64,000 bases of DNA, from positions 6,634,001 through 6,698,000 of the forward strand of contig NZ_CP108364.1 of NCBI RefSeq assembly GCF_035946055.1. The letters run 5' to 3'. The translations under genes were made by a program, and so were the position numbers. The notes under the pieces are model-generated. The model worked only from the letters and a program-made list of their open reading frames with translations, was not told the DNA's origin and did no database searches. Source of the stretch: Streptomyces sp. NBC_01341 (GTDB taxonomy: Bacteria; Actinomycetota; Actinomycetes; Streptomycetales; Streptomycetaceae). Shown piece by piece: positions 1-7,878 of the stretch. The first letter of the stretch is position 1; the number at the start of each line of letters is the position of its first letter.

Positions 1-1208
1 TTGAGGATCTCCATCCCGCCCCCGGTCTCACCGTGGTAGAGCGTGGAGGGCTGCAGGAACCCGGACACGTCGAGGAAGAACTCGTCCGACACGTCGGGGT
101 CCGTGTCCACGACGGTCGCGTCGGACAGAGCCGGCACCTCGGCCAGCGGACTGCGGGCCCACGCGCCGTCGGAGGCCGGGGTGAGCACCTCGATGTGAGT
201 GCTCACGTCGCGCATCGTCGTCAGGATCAGATGGTGACGGGTCCATGAGTGGCCGGCCAGGGCCGTGCGCTCGTCCGGGGTGAACAGCACCTGCGCGGTA
301 CGGTCGCCCGCCCGGAACGCGTCGAAGTCGAACACCAGCAGCGAGCCCGCCGGCCGGCCGAGCCAGGCGGACTTCAGCGTGACGACGAGATACCCGCGAT
401 GGGCGTACGCGGCGGCGTCGTCGGGAACGTCGATCCGCTCCGGTGTGCCGTCCGCGCCCAGCAGGTGAAGCTCACCGCGGTGGAAGTCCAGCGTCCGCAC
501 GACGAAGTCCCGCTCGAAGCCGGGGGTGCTGTCGTGCCAGCCGCCGGCCGAGACGTCACCCGCGTCCCCCTCGAAGACCACGGGGGCCTCGTCCAGCGGC
601 GTCCCGCGCCGCCACCTGCGCACCGTGCGCGGATAACCGGAGTCGGTCAGCGAACCCGGCCCGGTGTCCGTACCGACGAAGACGGTGTCGGCGTCGATCC
701 AGCCGATCCGCGTCTTCGCCTCCGCCACCCGGAAGCCGTCCTCGACGAACTCCAGGCTGCCGAGGTCGAACTCGCGCACCACGACCGCGTCGCCGCCGTC
801 GCGCGACAGGCTCAGCAGCGCGCGGTCGTGGCCGGGATCGCGGACGCGTGCGCCCGCCCACACCCACTTCTCGCCCTCGGCCGACGCGAGCGCGTCGAGG
901 TCGAGGAGGACCTCCCACTCGGGCGCGTCCTTGCGGTACTGCTCCAGCGTCGTACGCCGCCACACGCCGCGCACCCGCGTGGCGTCCCGCCAGAAGTTGT
1001 AGAGGTGCGCGCCCCGCCGGGTGGTGTACGGGATGCGGTCCGACGCGTCCAGCACGTCCCGCAGGCGTGTTCTCAGCGCGGCGAAGCCGTCGCCGACGGC
1101 CAGCGCCGCCTCGGTCTCCGCGTTCCGCCGGGCCACCCACGCGAGAGCGGCCTCCCCCTCGACGTCTTCCAGCCACAGATACGGGTCCTGATCAGTCACA
1201 CGCTGCAT
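1..1208 (-). CDS. Prolyl oligopeptidase family (S9) peptidase, N-terminal part, cut by window edge
   Basis: The minus-strand frame is open from an ATG at 1208 to the left edge, giving about 402 codons without a stop. The start DQDPYLWLEDVEGE is the typical opening of S9 prolyl oligopeptidases (xPYxWLED/E). What follows matches their N-terminal beta-propeller: repeated blades with DAD, WxxAGARVRDPG and FDFDAF-like segments. The catalytic alpha/beta-hydrolase domain (Ser-Asp-His) lies outside the window, so activity cannot be judged. Members are cytosolic serine peptidases that cut after proline in short peptides. A GTG four codons in is an alternative start, and neither start has a strong ribosome site. 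The gene is divergent from the hemerythrin gene, with about 120 bp between them. Confidence 0.85.
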   Translation of the reverse strand, partial: MQRVTDQDPYLWLEDVEGEAALAWVARRNAETEAALAVGDGFAALRTRLRDVLDASDRIPYTTRRGAHLYNFWRDATRVRGVWRRTTLEQYRKDAPEWEVLLDLDALASAEGEKWVWAGARVRDPGHDRALLSLSRDGGDAVVVREFDLGSLEFVEDGFRVAEAKTRIGWIDADTVFVGTDTGPGSLTDSGYPRTVRRWRRGTPLDEAPVVFEGDAGDVSAGGWHDSTPGFERDFVVRTLDFHRGELHLLGADGTPERIDVPDDAAAYAHRGYLVVTLKSAWLGRPAGSLLVFDFDAFRAGDRTAQVLFTPDERTALAGHSWTRHHLILTTMRDVSTHIEVLTPASDGAWARSPLAEVPALSDATVVDTDPDVSDEFFLDVSGFLQPSTLYHGETGGGMEIL

Positions 1209-1330
1209 TGTGCAGGCCGGGACGGCCCGGGACCACATCGCGTCCGGCTCCGGGCACGCCGACCACGGCCCTGCTTGCCCGCCCTTCCCGGGGGTAGCAG
1301 CGAAGCACCGTCCAGAAGAAGGAGCGTGTG

Positions 1331-1825
1331 GTGTCCGAAGCGCATGACGTGGTAGCCGAGATTCTTGCGGACCATCGCAGCATGGAGGAGCTGCTGCGGC
1401 GGATGAGGAGTGTCGAGGAGGACCGGCGGGCGGCTCTGAACGACTTCGCCGCGCTCCTGATCGCCCATGGCGAGGCGGAGGAGGCCGAGGTGTACCCCGC
1501 GCTCAAACGGTTCCGCGGCGTGGACAACGAGGAGATCGAGCACGGGGAGGAGGAACACCACGAGGGAAACGAGGCGCTCCTCGCCCTGATGGAAGTCCGG
1601 GACGTCGGCTCCGACGAGTGGGACGAGAGGCTGGAGGAACTGGCGAAAGCGATCACGCACCACCTCGACGAGGAGGAACGCACGATCCTCAACGGTGCCC
1701 GGGAGAACGTGCCGGACGAGCGCCGCGCCGAACTCGCCGCCGTCTTCCTCCGCGACCGGGAGAAGCACCTGAAGACCGGCTGCGGCAGCATCGACAATGT
1801 TCGCGCGGTCGTACGGGCCCACTGA
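1331..1825 (+). CDS. Hemerythrin HHE domain protein
   Basis: This 164-residue protein is predicted to bind a non-haem diiron centre in a four-helix bundle. Ligand-type residues lie in DHRSMEELL near the N-terminus, AHGEAEEAEVYP, GEEEHHEGNE and HHLDEEERTI, the spacing expected of HHE-domain proteins. Such proteins sense or carry O2 or NO, or protect against oxidants; the ligand here is not known. Two GTG codons stand in tandem at 1328 and 1331. The GAAGGAG ribosome site ending at 1324 fits the second better, with a 6-nt spacer. The protein is strongly acidic with no membrane segment. It is transcribed alone, convergent with the MFS gene downstream. Confidence 0.85.
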   Translation: MSEAHDVVAEILADHRSMEELLRRMRSVEEDRRAALNDFAALLIAHGEAEEAEVYPALKRFRGVDNEEIEHGEEEHHEGNEALLALMEVRDVGSDEWDERLEELAKAITHHLDEEERTILNGARENVPDERRAELAAVFLRDREKHLKTGCGSIDNVRAVVRAH

Positions 1826-2007
1826 GGTCCGCGGCTGTGCGCGGACCGCTCCGGGGAGGCCGATCGGGGCCCGCCCGTGGCCGTGGCTCCTCCCGACGGC
1901 ACAGGTGGAGGGCGGTGCGTCGATCGCCGGTGCACCGCCCCCGCCGACGGACGTGACGCCTGAGCGGCGCCGGAACCGGGGCGGCTGCGGCTTCGCCCCC
2001 GACCGTC

Positions 2008-3357
2008 CTACCGGCCGGAAGAGCCTTCCGAACCGACGCCGGCCCGGACGCGGTCACCCGGAGAACGGGTGTCCGGGAGGGACGCGGAGTCACTGGAAAC
2101 CCGGGCCCGGGCCCCGGGGAGGGACACGGAGTCGTCTGCCAGTGCAGATCCGGCCGGCTTGCGCCGGGTCCCGGCCGCGTGCAGCGCGAGCACGACCACC
2201 GCGAGGCCGAGGAAGCCGAACCCGCCCGCGATCGCCCCTGACCAGCCGTAAGCGGCGAAGAGTGCCCCTGCGACCGCCGTCCCGGTGGCGCCACCGGCGA
2301 ACACCGAGAACATGTACAGGGTGTTGATCCGGGCGCGGACCTCGGGCCCGGCGGTGAAGACGCGGACCTGGTTGGCGATCTGGCCACTCGTCGTGCCGAA
2401 GCCCAGCAGGTTGACGCCGATGAACAGGGCGACCAAGGAGTCGCCGGCGATCAGGAACAGGGCGAGGGCCAGTGCCACTGCGGTGAGCGAGGCGGCGTTG
2501 ACGACCGTCGGCCCCCACCGGTCGGCCATCCGGCCCGAGTACCGGGCGGCCAGCGCGCCGGGGACGGCGGCGATTCCGAAGAGCCCGACCGCGGCGGCCC
2601 CGAGTCCTATCGGCTGCTCGGTGAGGTGGAAGGCCAGTACGGCCCAGAAGCCCGAGAAGGCGGCGAAGACGAGTCCGCCCAGCGCTGCCGAGATGCGCAG
2701 TGCGGGGTAGCGCGGGAAGAGGGCCGGCAGAGACCTGAGGAGCCGGCGGTAGCCCAGGGTCTCACCGGTCCCCTGTCCGGCCTTGGCGGGCATGTACCGG
2801 GGGAGGATCAGGAGCAGGGCCGCTGTGGCGACTGCCGAGAAGAGGAATCCTGCCCGCCATGTTCCTGTGATCTCGGCGAGGACGCCGGAGACGCTGCGGG
2901 AGACCAGCGCACCCAGCGTCAGTGCGGTTCCGATCGCTCCGAGGACACGGCCTGCCTGCCCCTTCGCGGCCATGGCCACGGCGGTGGGCATGATCACTTG
3001 GGGGATCACGGTCGTGGCGGACAGGATCAGGGCCGCAAGGCTCAGCAGTGTGATCGAGGGCGCGAACGCTCCGGCGACGAGTGCCAGCGTGGTCACCGTG
3101 AGCAGGACGGCGGACAGCCGCCGCAGCTTGGCTCCGTCGGCCAGGGGGACGATCGCCACGATGCCCAGGGCGTAGCCGATCTGGCCGGCGGTCGCCACGA
3201 GACCGGCGGCCGCGGCGGAGATGTGAAAGCTACGGGCGATCTGCTCCAGCAGGGGCTGCGTGAAGTAGATGTTCGACACGGTCACGGCGGTGGCAGCGGC
3301 GAAGACGGGAATGGTTCCGCGCTTTGCGTTCGGCATGGCGGCTGCTGCTGTGGTCAC
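2008..3357 (-). CDS. MFS transporter, drug/metabolite exporter type (12 TM)
   Basis: This 449-residue integral membrane protein has about twelve hydrophobic segments. It starts with a typical short basic N-terminus followed by a membrane segment containing TAVTVSNIYFTQPLLEQIA, the signature of the YgaY/AraJ-like exporter subgroup of the major facilitator superfamily. GTG at 3357 is preferred because GAGAGG lies just upstream. A longer in-frame reading from about 3480 would add a proline/arginine-rich tail with no ribosome site. The C-terminal hydrophilic tail carries a 14-residue near-repeat around DSVSLP and DSASLP, encoded by two 17-bp near-identical DNA repeats at 2075-2091 and 2117-2133. 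The substrate is unknown. Upstream is a 607-bp gene-free region with an operator-like repeat. Confidence 0.85.
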   Translation of the reverse strand: MTTAAAAMPNAKRGTIPVFAAATAVTVSNIYFTQPLLEQIARSFHISAAAAGLVATAGQIGYALGIVAIVPLADGAKLRRLSAVLLTVTTLALVAGAFAPSITLLSLAALILSATTVIPQVIMPTAVAMAAKGQAGRVLGAIGTALTLGALVSRSVSGVLAEITGTWRAGFLFSAVATAALLLILPRYMPAKAGQGTGETLGYRRLLRSLPALFPRYPALRISAALGGLVFAAFSGFWAVLAFHLTEQPIGLGAAAVGLFGIAAVPGALAARYSGRMADRWGPTVVNAASLTAVALALALFLIAGDSLVALFIGVNLLGFGTTSGQIANQVRVFTAGPEVRARINTLYMFSVFAGGATGTAVAGALFAAYGWSGAIAGGFGFLGLAVVVLALHAAGTRRKPAGSALADDSVSLPGARARVSSDSASLPDTRSPGDRVRAGVGSEGSSGR

Positions 3358-3964
3358 GATTTCCTCTCTGCGAAGATCGGCTGGAGTGGCGGGCACCTGC
3401 CTCGGACAGTCCCGCGCGGGACTGGGCAGTGCACCCGTGGGGCTCCGGCCGGCACACGGGGCCGGCCCGGGGACGGACACGACGGCTCGAGCGAACGTCC
3501 CGGCGCTTCAGCCCGTGGCTGACGCGTATCGCCGTGGGCTCGGAGCCGTGAGCCTCGGGCGGGAGGTGACGGGGTCGGTGGTGAGGGACGGCCGCGGCTT
3601 GTGGAGTATTTTCGTCATCCACATTGAGGATGATGCACCTCATCCAAAATGGCAAACGGTCCCGCCCGGACACTGGTGTGATCTGCACGATTTGGGCCAT
3701 GCCCACCGTCACACCGCACGGATCGGCTCGGACCGGAACCCCGCGAGCCATCCGGACCGTCCCGGCCCACCCCGGCCGGGCCCCGCCTGGAGGTACGCCT
3801 CGCCATGCCGAGGGGGCAGGCGCTGAGGGGCGTCGGTGAAGATCGCGCCCGCGCCGTCCGGCAGCCGGGTGGTCCCCGGACGCCCATAGGGGCGCGCCGG
3901 ATCGTGCGGTGGCAGGCCTTCGGGATGACCGCCACCGCACGAGGCCGCCGAAGGTGACGGAGGG
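3358..3964. other. Gene-free stretch between MFS and esterase genes
   Basis: I see no convincing gene here; short frames in all six phases have arginine/proline-rich shadow composition and no ribosome site. The one island of lower GC is 3605-3660, which contains a three-part repeat listed separately. It probably holds the MFS promoter, so the MFS transcript would have a leader of about 200-250 nt. Confidence 0.6.
3615..3645. promoter_or_regulatory. Alternating TCATCC/GGATGA/TCATCC repeat, operator-like
   Basis: TCATCC (3615-3620), GGATGA (3628-3633) and TCATCC (3640-3645) form two overlapping inverted repeats with spacers of 7 and 6 nt, inside the only AT-richer patch of this intergenic region. 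This arrangement is typical of a site for a dimeric regulator. It lies about 260 nt upstream of the MFS start. No regulator gene is adjacent. Confidence 0.4.
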
Positions 3965-5068
3965 CTACCGGGCCAGTGCCCAGGCCACGTCCCGGAGCAG
4001 GGCGTGCCGCCAGCCCGCACGGTCGTGCTCCGACGGCGAACGGGAAACCCTGACCGCCGCCCCGGCTCGCCCGGCCAGACTCTCGACCAGCTCGCAGTGG
4101 GGCAGCATCCGCGTCTCGTGTTCCCCCGCGTCGAACGCGATTCGGAGACCGGTCAGGTCGGGGCTCTCCCGCAGCCGGGCAGCCACGGCTCCACCGAGCG
4201 GCCCGGCGAGGGGGTCCGGGAGCTTCTCCGCCCCGGGCTCCCACCAGAAGGACCCCGACTGGCACGCGATCCGCGACACCAGGCCGGGGAACTCCAGTGC
4301 CGCGTACATCGCGCTCAGCCCGCCCAGGCTCTGCCCGGCGACCACCAGTGTGTCCGGGTCGGACGGCACGCCGGATCCCGCGACCAGCGGCAGCAGTTCG
4401 TCCCGGACGGCCTGCCACAGCTCGGGCCGGCAGCCGAACTCGGCCGCCCTGTCCTTGGCCGGCAGGAAGACGAGCGTGACAGGCGGCATCGCGCCGTCGG
4501 CCACGGCCGATTCGAACGCGGTCGTCGCGGGGTGCAGATACAGCCAGTCGTCCCCGTCGAGCAGCAGGACGACCGGACCCCCGCCGCCCACCGGGTGGAC
4601 CCGTACGGTGCGCCGTCCGCCCAGGCGCTCCGAGGCCCAGCGCAGCCGTGTCGCAGGGAGGGGAAGGATGTCGTCGGCACCGACGGCGGGCCAGTGCGGC
4701 TGGGGCGGCACGTCCGGGGTCGAAGCGATGGACCGGTCGCCTCCCGCGCCGGCCGGATTGAAGGGGTCGGCGTACGCCTCGTCATCCGTGAGGAACTGAT
4801 AGGTCACCCGGAGCCTGGCGGGCATGCGCACCTGCGCGTACCAGCAGTCCGTCTCCGCCCACCTGTGGAGCGGCACCGGGTCCGACCAGCTCTCGAAACC
4901 TATGCTCGCCGGAGATCCGCGACGGAGGAACAGTGTCAGCCAGCCGCCGCCCTCGGCGGGGACGGAGGCCGGCGCCCGCACCCCGTCCCAGAACGCCTCG
5001 CTGCCGGGCGTGCCGGACAGGCCGAACTTCGCGAAGGTGTGCTCCGCCCCACCGGCGAACGCGCTCAT
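3965..5068 (-). CDS. fes: Enterochelin esterase (Fes-like), iron-regulated siderophore hydrolase
   Basis: This 367-residue cytoplasmic alpha/beta hydrolase should cleave an imported ferric trilactone or catechol-type siderophore to release iron. It has the Fes N-terminal domain (DPFNPAG, about residue 101; ASERLGGRR, about 146) and the esterase domain with nucleophile Ser247 in AGQSLGGLSAMYA. It also has CQSGSFWW, an Asp in FDAGEHE and His348 in SEHDRAGW, which together form the expected triad. I chose ATG at 5068 because it overlaps the stop of a small upstream ORF (ATGA) and because Fes homology begins there. An in-frame ATG at 5149 is possible but has no good ribosome site. Transcription should be controlled by the iron box at 5214-5232. 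It is divergent from the mbtH gene. Confidence 0.88.
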   Translation of the reverse strand: MSAFAGGAEHTFAKFGLSGTPGSEAFWDGVRAPASVPAEGGGWLTLFLRRGSPASIGFESWSDPVPLHRWAETDCWYAQVRMPARLRVTYQFLTDDEAYADPFNPAGAGGDRSIASTPDVPPQPHWPAVGADDILPLPATRLRWASERLGGRRTVRVHPVGGGGPVVLLLDGDDWLYLHPATTAFESAVADGAMPPVTLVFLPAKDRAAEFGCRPELWQAVRDELLPLVAGSGVPSDPDTLVVAGQSLGGLSAMYAALEFPGLVSRIACQSGSFWWEPGAEKLPDPLAGPLGGAVAARLRESPDLTGLRIAFDAGEHETRMLPHCELVESLAGRAGAAVRVSRSPSEHDRAGWRHALLRDVAWALAR

Positions 5069-5166
5069 GACCGGGCCGTGCGGCGCGGCCGGGTCATCCG
5101 GTCGTGCGCGGCTGCCGGCTCGTTCGCGTCGCACCCGAAGGACGCCCATTCCGTCACCATGCGCAT
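5065..5166 (-). CDS. 33-codon upstream ORF translationally coupled to fes
   Basis: A small ORF starts at ATG 5166, six nt after an excellent AAGGAG (5173-5178). It runs 33 codons and ends in TCATGA, so its stop overlaps the fes start by four bases. It begins MRMVTEWASFGCDAN and has a basic end (TRPRRTARS). No family is recognised. The only strong ribosome site of the fes transcript belongs to this ORF, so fes is probably translated by coupling to it. It may be a regulatory leader peptide or a real micro-protein. An alternative is that fes starts further upstream in another frame and this ORF is not translated. Confidence 0.5.
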   Translation of the reverse strand: MRMVTEWASFGCDANEPAAAHDRMTRPRRTARS

Positions 5167-5213
5167 GAACATCTCCTTGTGAGGGCGAAGTTGAAAGGGT
5201 AGGCTCGCACCGA

Positions 5214-5232
5214 TTAGGCGAGCCTAACCTAA
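5214..5232. promoter_or_regulatory. Iron box (DmdR1/IdeR-type operator)
   Basis: On the minus strand this reads TTAGGTTAGGCTCGCCTAA, one base different from the actinobacterial iron-box consensus TTAGGTTAGGCTCACCTAA bound by IdeR/DmdR repressors when iron is plentiful. It lies 36 nt upstream of the fes ribosome site and about 65 nt upstream of mbtH, so it may repress both divergent genes. Confidence 0.93.
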
Positions 5233-5297
5233 TCGCAACCCGTCCTTACGCGGCGGCCTCCCGGCCCCGTCCGCCGGAGCCGAGGAGGCAATCACCC

Positions 5298-5510
5298 ATG
5301 AGCACCAACCCTTTTGACGACCCCGAAGGCCGTTTCCTGGTCCTGGTGAACGACGAGGGCCAGCACTCGCTCTGGCCGTCCTTCGCCGAGGTGCCGGGCG
5401 GGTGGACGACCGTCTTCGGCGAGAACACCCGAGAGGCGTGCCTGGACTTCGTCGAGGTCCACTGGACCGATCTGCGCCCCCGCTCCCTCGCAGCCGTCAC
5501 GGACGCCTGA
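5298..5510 (+). CDS. mbtH: MbtH-like NRPS accessory protein
   Basis: This 70-residue MbtH-family protein starts MSTNPFDDPEGRFLVLVNDE. It contains the invariant features: NPF, QHSLWP (about residue 24), VPGGW and a C-terminal LDFVEVHWTDLRP. MbtH proteins bind the adenylation domains of non-ribosomal peptide synthetases and are needed for their folding or activity. GAGGAGG lies 9 nt before the ATG. It shares its promoter region and iron box with the divergent fes gene. No NRPS lies in the window, so it must serve a synthetase encoded elsewhere, presumably a siderophore one. Confidence 0.95.
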   Translation: MSTNPFDDPEGRFLVLVNDEGQHSLWPSFAEVPGGWTTVFGENTREACLDFVEVHWTDLRPRSLAAVTDA

Positions 5511-5730
5511 CCGAGCAGGCGGAGCGCCACCGCCGGGTCCGAACCGGCGGAGCGGCCTCGCTGCGTCGCCTTCGCGCGGATGGGGTGTGTGGCGTCCCTG
5601 CGCGCACGCCGACGGTGATGTGCCCGGCTCGGGAGCGCTCGTGCCGCGCGTCGGGCGGGCTCCGGTCCCGGCCCGCGTGTGGGACCGTCGGCGGGGTGAT
5701 GTGGCCGCGCCGGGCCCGGGGAACGCGTTC

Positions 5731-5753
5731 GGGGGGTGGCGCTGCCACCCCCC
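5731..5753 (-). terminator. Stem-loop terminator after the bL37-like gene
   Basis: A perfect 10-bp inverted repeat (GGGGGGTGGC / GCCACCCCCC) with a 3-nt loop lies 15 bp beyond the stop codon of the small ribosomal protein gene. It has no U-tract, as is common in Streptomyces. It could also end the mbtH transcript arriving from the other side. Confidence 0.65.
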
Positions 5754-5768
5754 GTCGCCGGAGCGTCC

Positions 5769-5846
5769 TCAGGTCTGCGGACGGCTTCCGTGGTTCGCGC
5801 CGTTCTTGCGGCGGGCCTTCTTCTTGCGACGTCGCTTCGAGGACAT
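5769..5846 (-). CDS. Small basic ribosomal protein, bL37-like (25 residues)
   Basis: This 25-codon gene starts at ATG 5846 behind AAGAGGAGG. It encodes an extremely basic peptide beginning MSSKRRRKKKARRK and ending ANHGSRPQT. Mycobacterial bL37, a 24-residue large-subunit protein seen in ribosome structures, has the same layout: a basic start and an ANHGKRP-type end. The conserved ANHG-RP motif and length make this the streptomycete counterpart, placed on 23S rRNA in the large subunit. It is monocistronic, with a stem-loop right after it. It is easily missed by gene finders because of its size. Confidence 0.85.
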   Translation of the reverse strand: MSSKRRRKKKARRKNGANHGSRPQT

Positions 5847-6243
5847 CGAACCCTCCTCTTCGTGTTGTCTTTCATGAACCTTCCGCCGGATTGCCGCCTC
5901 CGGCGATCAAGGAGCCCCTTACCCGTCGAGGCGTCGGCAAACACCCGCGATGCCCGCACATGGGTGGCGTACGTCATGCGTGCCGCTGCTCCCTCACCGG
6001 GTGGGAAGATCGCCGCGCCCCGGTCATGAGCCTGCGTGACTCCATGGACAGCCGCCGACCTGCTGTGATGTGATCCGTGCGGCGAACGGGCCCTGTCCGG
6101 CGCCGGTCACCGGGCGATCCCCGGGTGCATCGGGCGAGGACGGCCCGACTCCTCTCGTCATGTCCTCCACCCTGCGCCGCGGGCCGCGCATCGCCACGGC
6201 GAGCGCCGGGGTGCGCCCCCCATGCCCCGAAAGTTCCGTACAC
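5847..6243. other. Gene-free stretch upstream of malX
   Basis: This stretch probably holds the promoters of the bL37-like gene (minus) and malX (plus). I see no clear operator. A 15-codon reading frame at 6026-6073 (MSLRDSMDSRRPAVM) has no ribosome site and I do not call it. In-frame codons upstream of the malX ATG give low-complexity sequence not seen in EIIC proteins. Confidence 0.5.
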
Positions 6244-7878
6244 ATGCAGAAGACCAAAGCCGCTCTGTGGGAATTCCTCCAAGGGCTCGGCAAGACGTTC
6301 ATGCTCCCCGTGGCCCTGCTCGCGTTCTGCGGCATCATCCTGGGCATCGGATCCTCGCTCTCCAGCGAGGCGGTCACCGAAAACCTCCCCTTCCTGAAGG
6401 CCGAGGGCTTCCACCTCGTCTTCACCTGGATGGCCAACACCGGGCTGGTCGCCTTCTCCTTCCTGCCCGTCCTCTTCGCGATGGCGATTCCGCTGGGGCT
6501 CGCGCGTGAGGACAAGGGGGTGGCGGCGTTCTCGGGTTTCGTCGGCTTCGCCGCCATGAACCTCGCGGTGAACTTCTACCTCACCGCGAAGGGCGTCGAC
6601 CTCGAGGACGCCAAGGTGGTCGAGTACTACGGCATAGCCGATGTGCTGGGTGTGCAGTCCATCGATACCGGACTCCTCGGAGCTGTGGCCGTTGGCATCG
6701 TTGTCAGCCTCCTCCACCAGCGCTTCCGTGCGCAGCGCATGCCTGATGCGCTGGCCTTCTTCGGCGGTCTGCGCTTCGTCCCGATCGTCTCGGCCCTCGT
6801 CCTGAGCGTGCTCGGGCTGCTCATCCCCCTGGTGTGGCCGACCTTCAACGGATGGATCACCGCCGTCGGTCGCGGCATCGGGCACACCGGTGTCTTCGGG
6901 CCGTTCTTCTTCGGCATGGGGGAGGTGCTGCTGCGGCCGATCGGGCTGCATCACATCCTCGTGGCGATGTTCCGGTTCACGGACGTCGGCGGTTCGGGGA
7001 CCGTCTGCGGTGACAGCGTCTCCGGCGCCCTGAACATGTTCTACGCGCACCTCGACTGCCCGGCCCCTCCGAACACCGCCGTCACCGACGCGACGCACTT
7101 CCTCTCCCAGGGCAAGATGGCCTCCTACCTGGGCGGCCTGCCGGGCGCCGCGCTCGCGATCTACCACTGCGCGAAGAAGGAGATGCGCCCGGAGATCAAG
7201 GCCCTCCTCGTGTCCGGCGTCGTCGCCTGCGTGGTCGGCGGGATCACGGAGCCCCTGGAGTTCCTGTTCCTGTTCGTCGCCCCGTGGCTGTACGCGATCC
7301 ACGCGGTCCTCGTGGGGCTCGGCTTCCTGACGGCCGCGCTGCTCGGCGTCTTCATCGGGAACACCGACGGCAACGTCATCGACTGGCTGGTCTTCGGCGT
7401 CCTCCAGGGGACGACGACCAAGTGGTACCTCGTGCCGGTGATCGCGGCGGTCTGGTTCGCCGTGTACTACTTCCTGTTCCGCTGGGCCATCACCCGCTTC
7501 GACCTCAAGACCCCCGGCCGCGAGGACGAGCCCGAGCAGGACAGCGGGGAGGACGCGGAGCCCGACGAGCCGGCCGGATCCGCCGCGTCCGCCGGACGAC
7601 CCGCGCCCGTGCGGGAACTGATCGCGGGGAAGTACGACGCGGTAGCCATCCTCGACGCGATCGGAGGGTCCGGCAACATCGAGTCCCTCGACAACTGCAT
7701 CACCCGTCTGCGTATGACGGTGGCGGACGCCGAACTGGTCGACGGGGCCAGGTTGAAGAAGCTCGGCGCCGTAGGGGTCGTCACACTCGACGCCCACAAC
7801 GTGCAGGTCGTCATCGGGCCGCAGGTCCAGTCGGTGAAGGACGCCATCGCCACCATGCTCCCGGTGGGCCGGTCATGA
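6244..7878 (+). CDS. malX: PTS sugar transporter EIICB, MalX-like (glucose/maltose family)
   Basis: This 544-residue membrane permease of the phosphotransferase system has an N-terminal EIIC domain (about residues 1-425, ten or so membrane segments) and a C-terminal EIIB domain (about 460-544). EIIC segments such as LGKTFMLPVALLAFCGI, RFVPIVSALV, LHHILVA and GGITEPLEFLFLF follow E. coli MalX closely. EIIB carries the phosphorylatable cysteine in DNCITRLRM, and the end IGPQVQSVKDAI is also MalX-like. The two domains are joined by an acidic linker (DEPEQDSGEDAEPDEP). ATG 6244 matches the usual N-terminus, though the ribosome site is weak. The stop overlaps the malY start by four bases (ATGA), so the two are co-translated. 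No EIIA domain is present; a separate EIIA-Crr would be needed. The true sugar is not evident. Confidence 0.88.
   Translation: MQKTKAALWEFLQGLGKTFMLPVALLAFCGIILGIGSSLSSEAVTENLPFLKAEGFHLVFTWMANTGLVAFSFLPVLFAMAIPLGLAREDKGVAAFSGFVGFAAMNLAVNFYLTAKGVDLEDAKVVEYYGIADVLGVQSIDTGLLGAVAVGIVVSLLHQRFRAQRMPDALAFFGGLRFVPIVSALVLSVLGLLIPLVWPTFNGWITAVGRGIGHTGVFGPFFFGMGEVLLRPIGLHHILVAMFRFTDVGGSGTVCGDSVSGALNMFYAHLDCPAPPNTAVTDATHFLSQGKMASYLGGLPGAALAIYHCAKKEMRPEIKALLVSGVVACVVGGITEPLEFLFLFVAPWLYAIHAVLVGLGFLTAALLGVFIGNTDGNVIDWLVFGVLQGTTTKWYLVPVIAAVWFAVYYFLFRWAITRFDLKTPGREDEPEQDSGEDAEPDEPAGSAASAGRPAPVRELIAGKYDAVAILDAIGGSGNIESLDNCITRLRMTVADAELVDGARLKKLGAVGVVTLDAHNVQVVIGPQVQSVKDAIATMLPVGRS

Noticed and set aside
3709..4020. 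103-codon minus-strand frame downstream of the esterase
   Set aside because: Low-complexity Gly/Pro/Arg sequence overlapping the esterase end, without a ribosome site.
6026..6073. 15-codon leader-like ORF (MSLRDSMDSRRPAVM) upstream of malX
   Set aside because: It has no ribosome site and no attenuator-like stem or codon run; probably chance.
5974..7797. 607-codon open frame on the minus strand
   Set aside because: It is antisense to malX; no family features.
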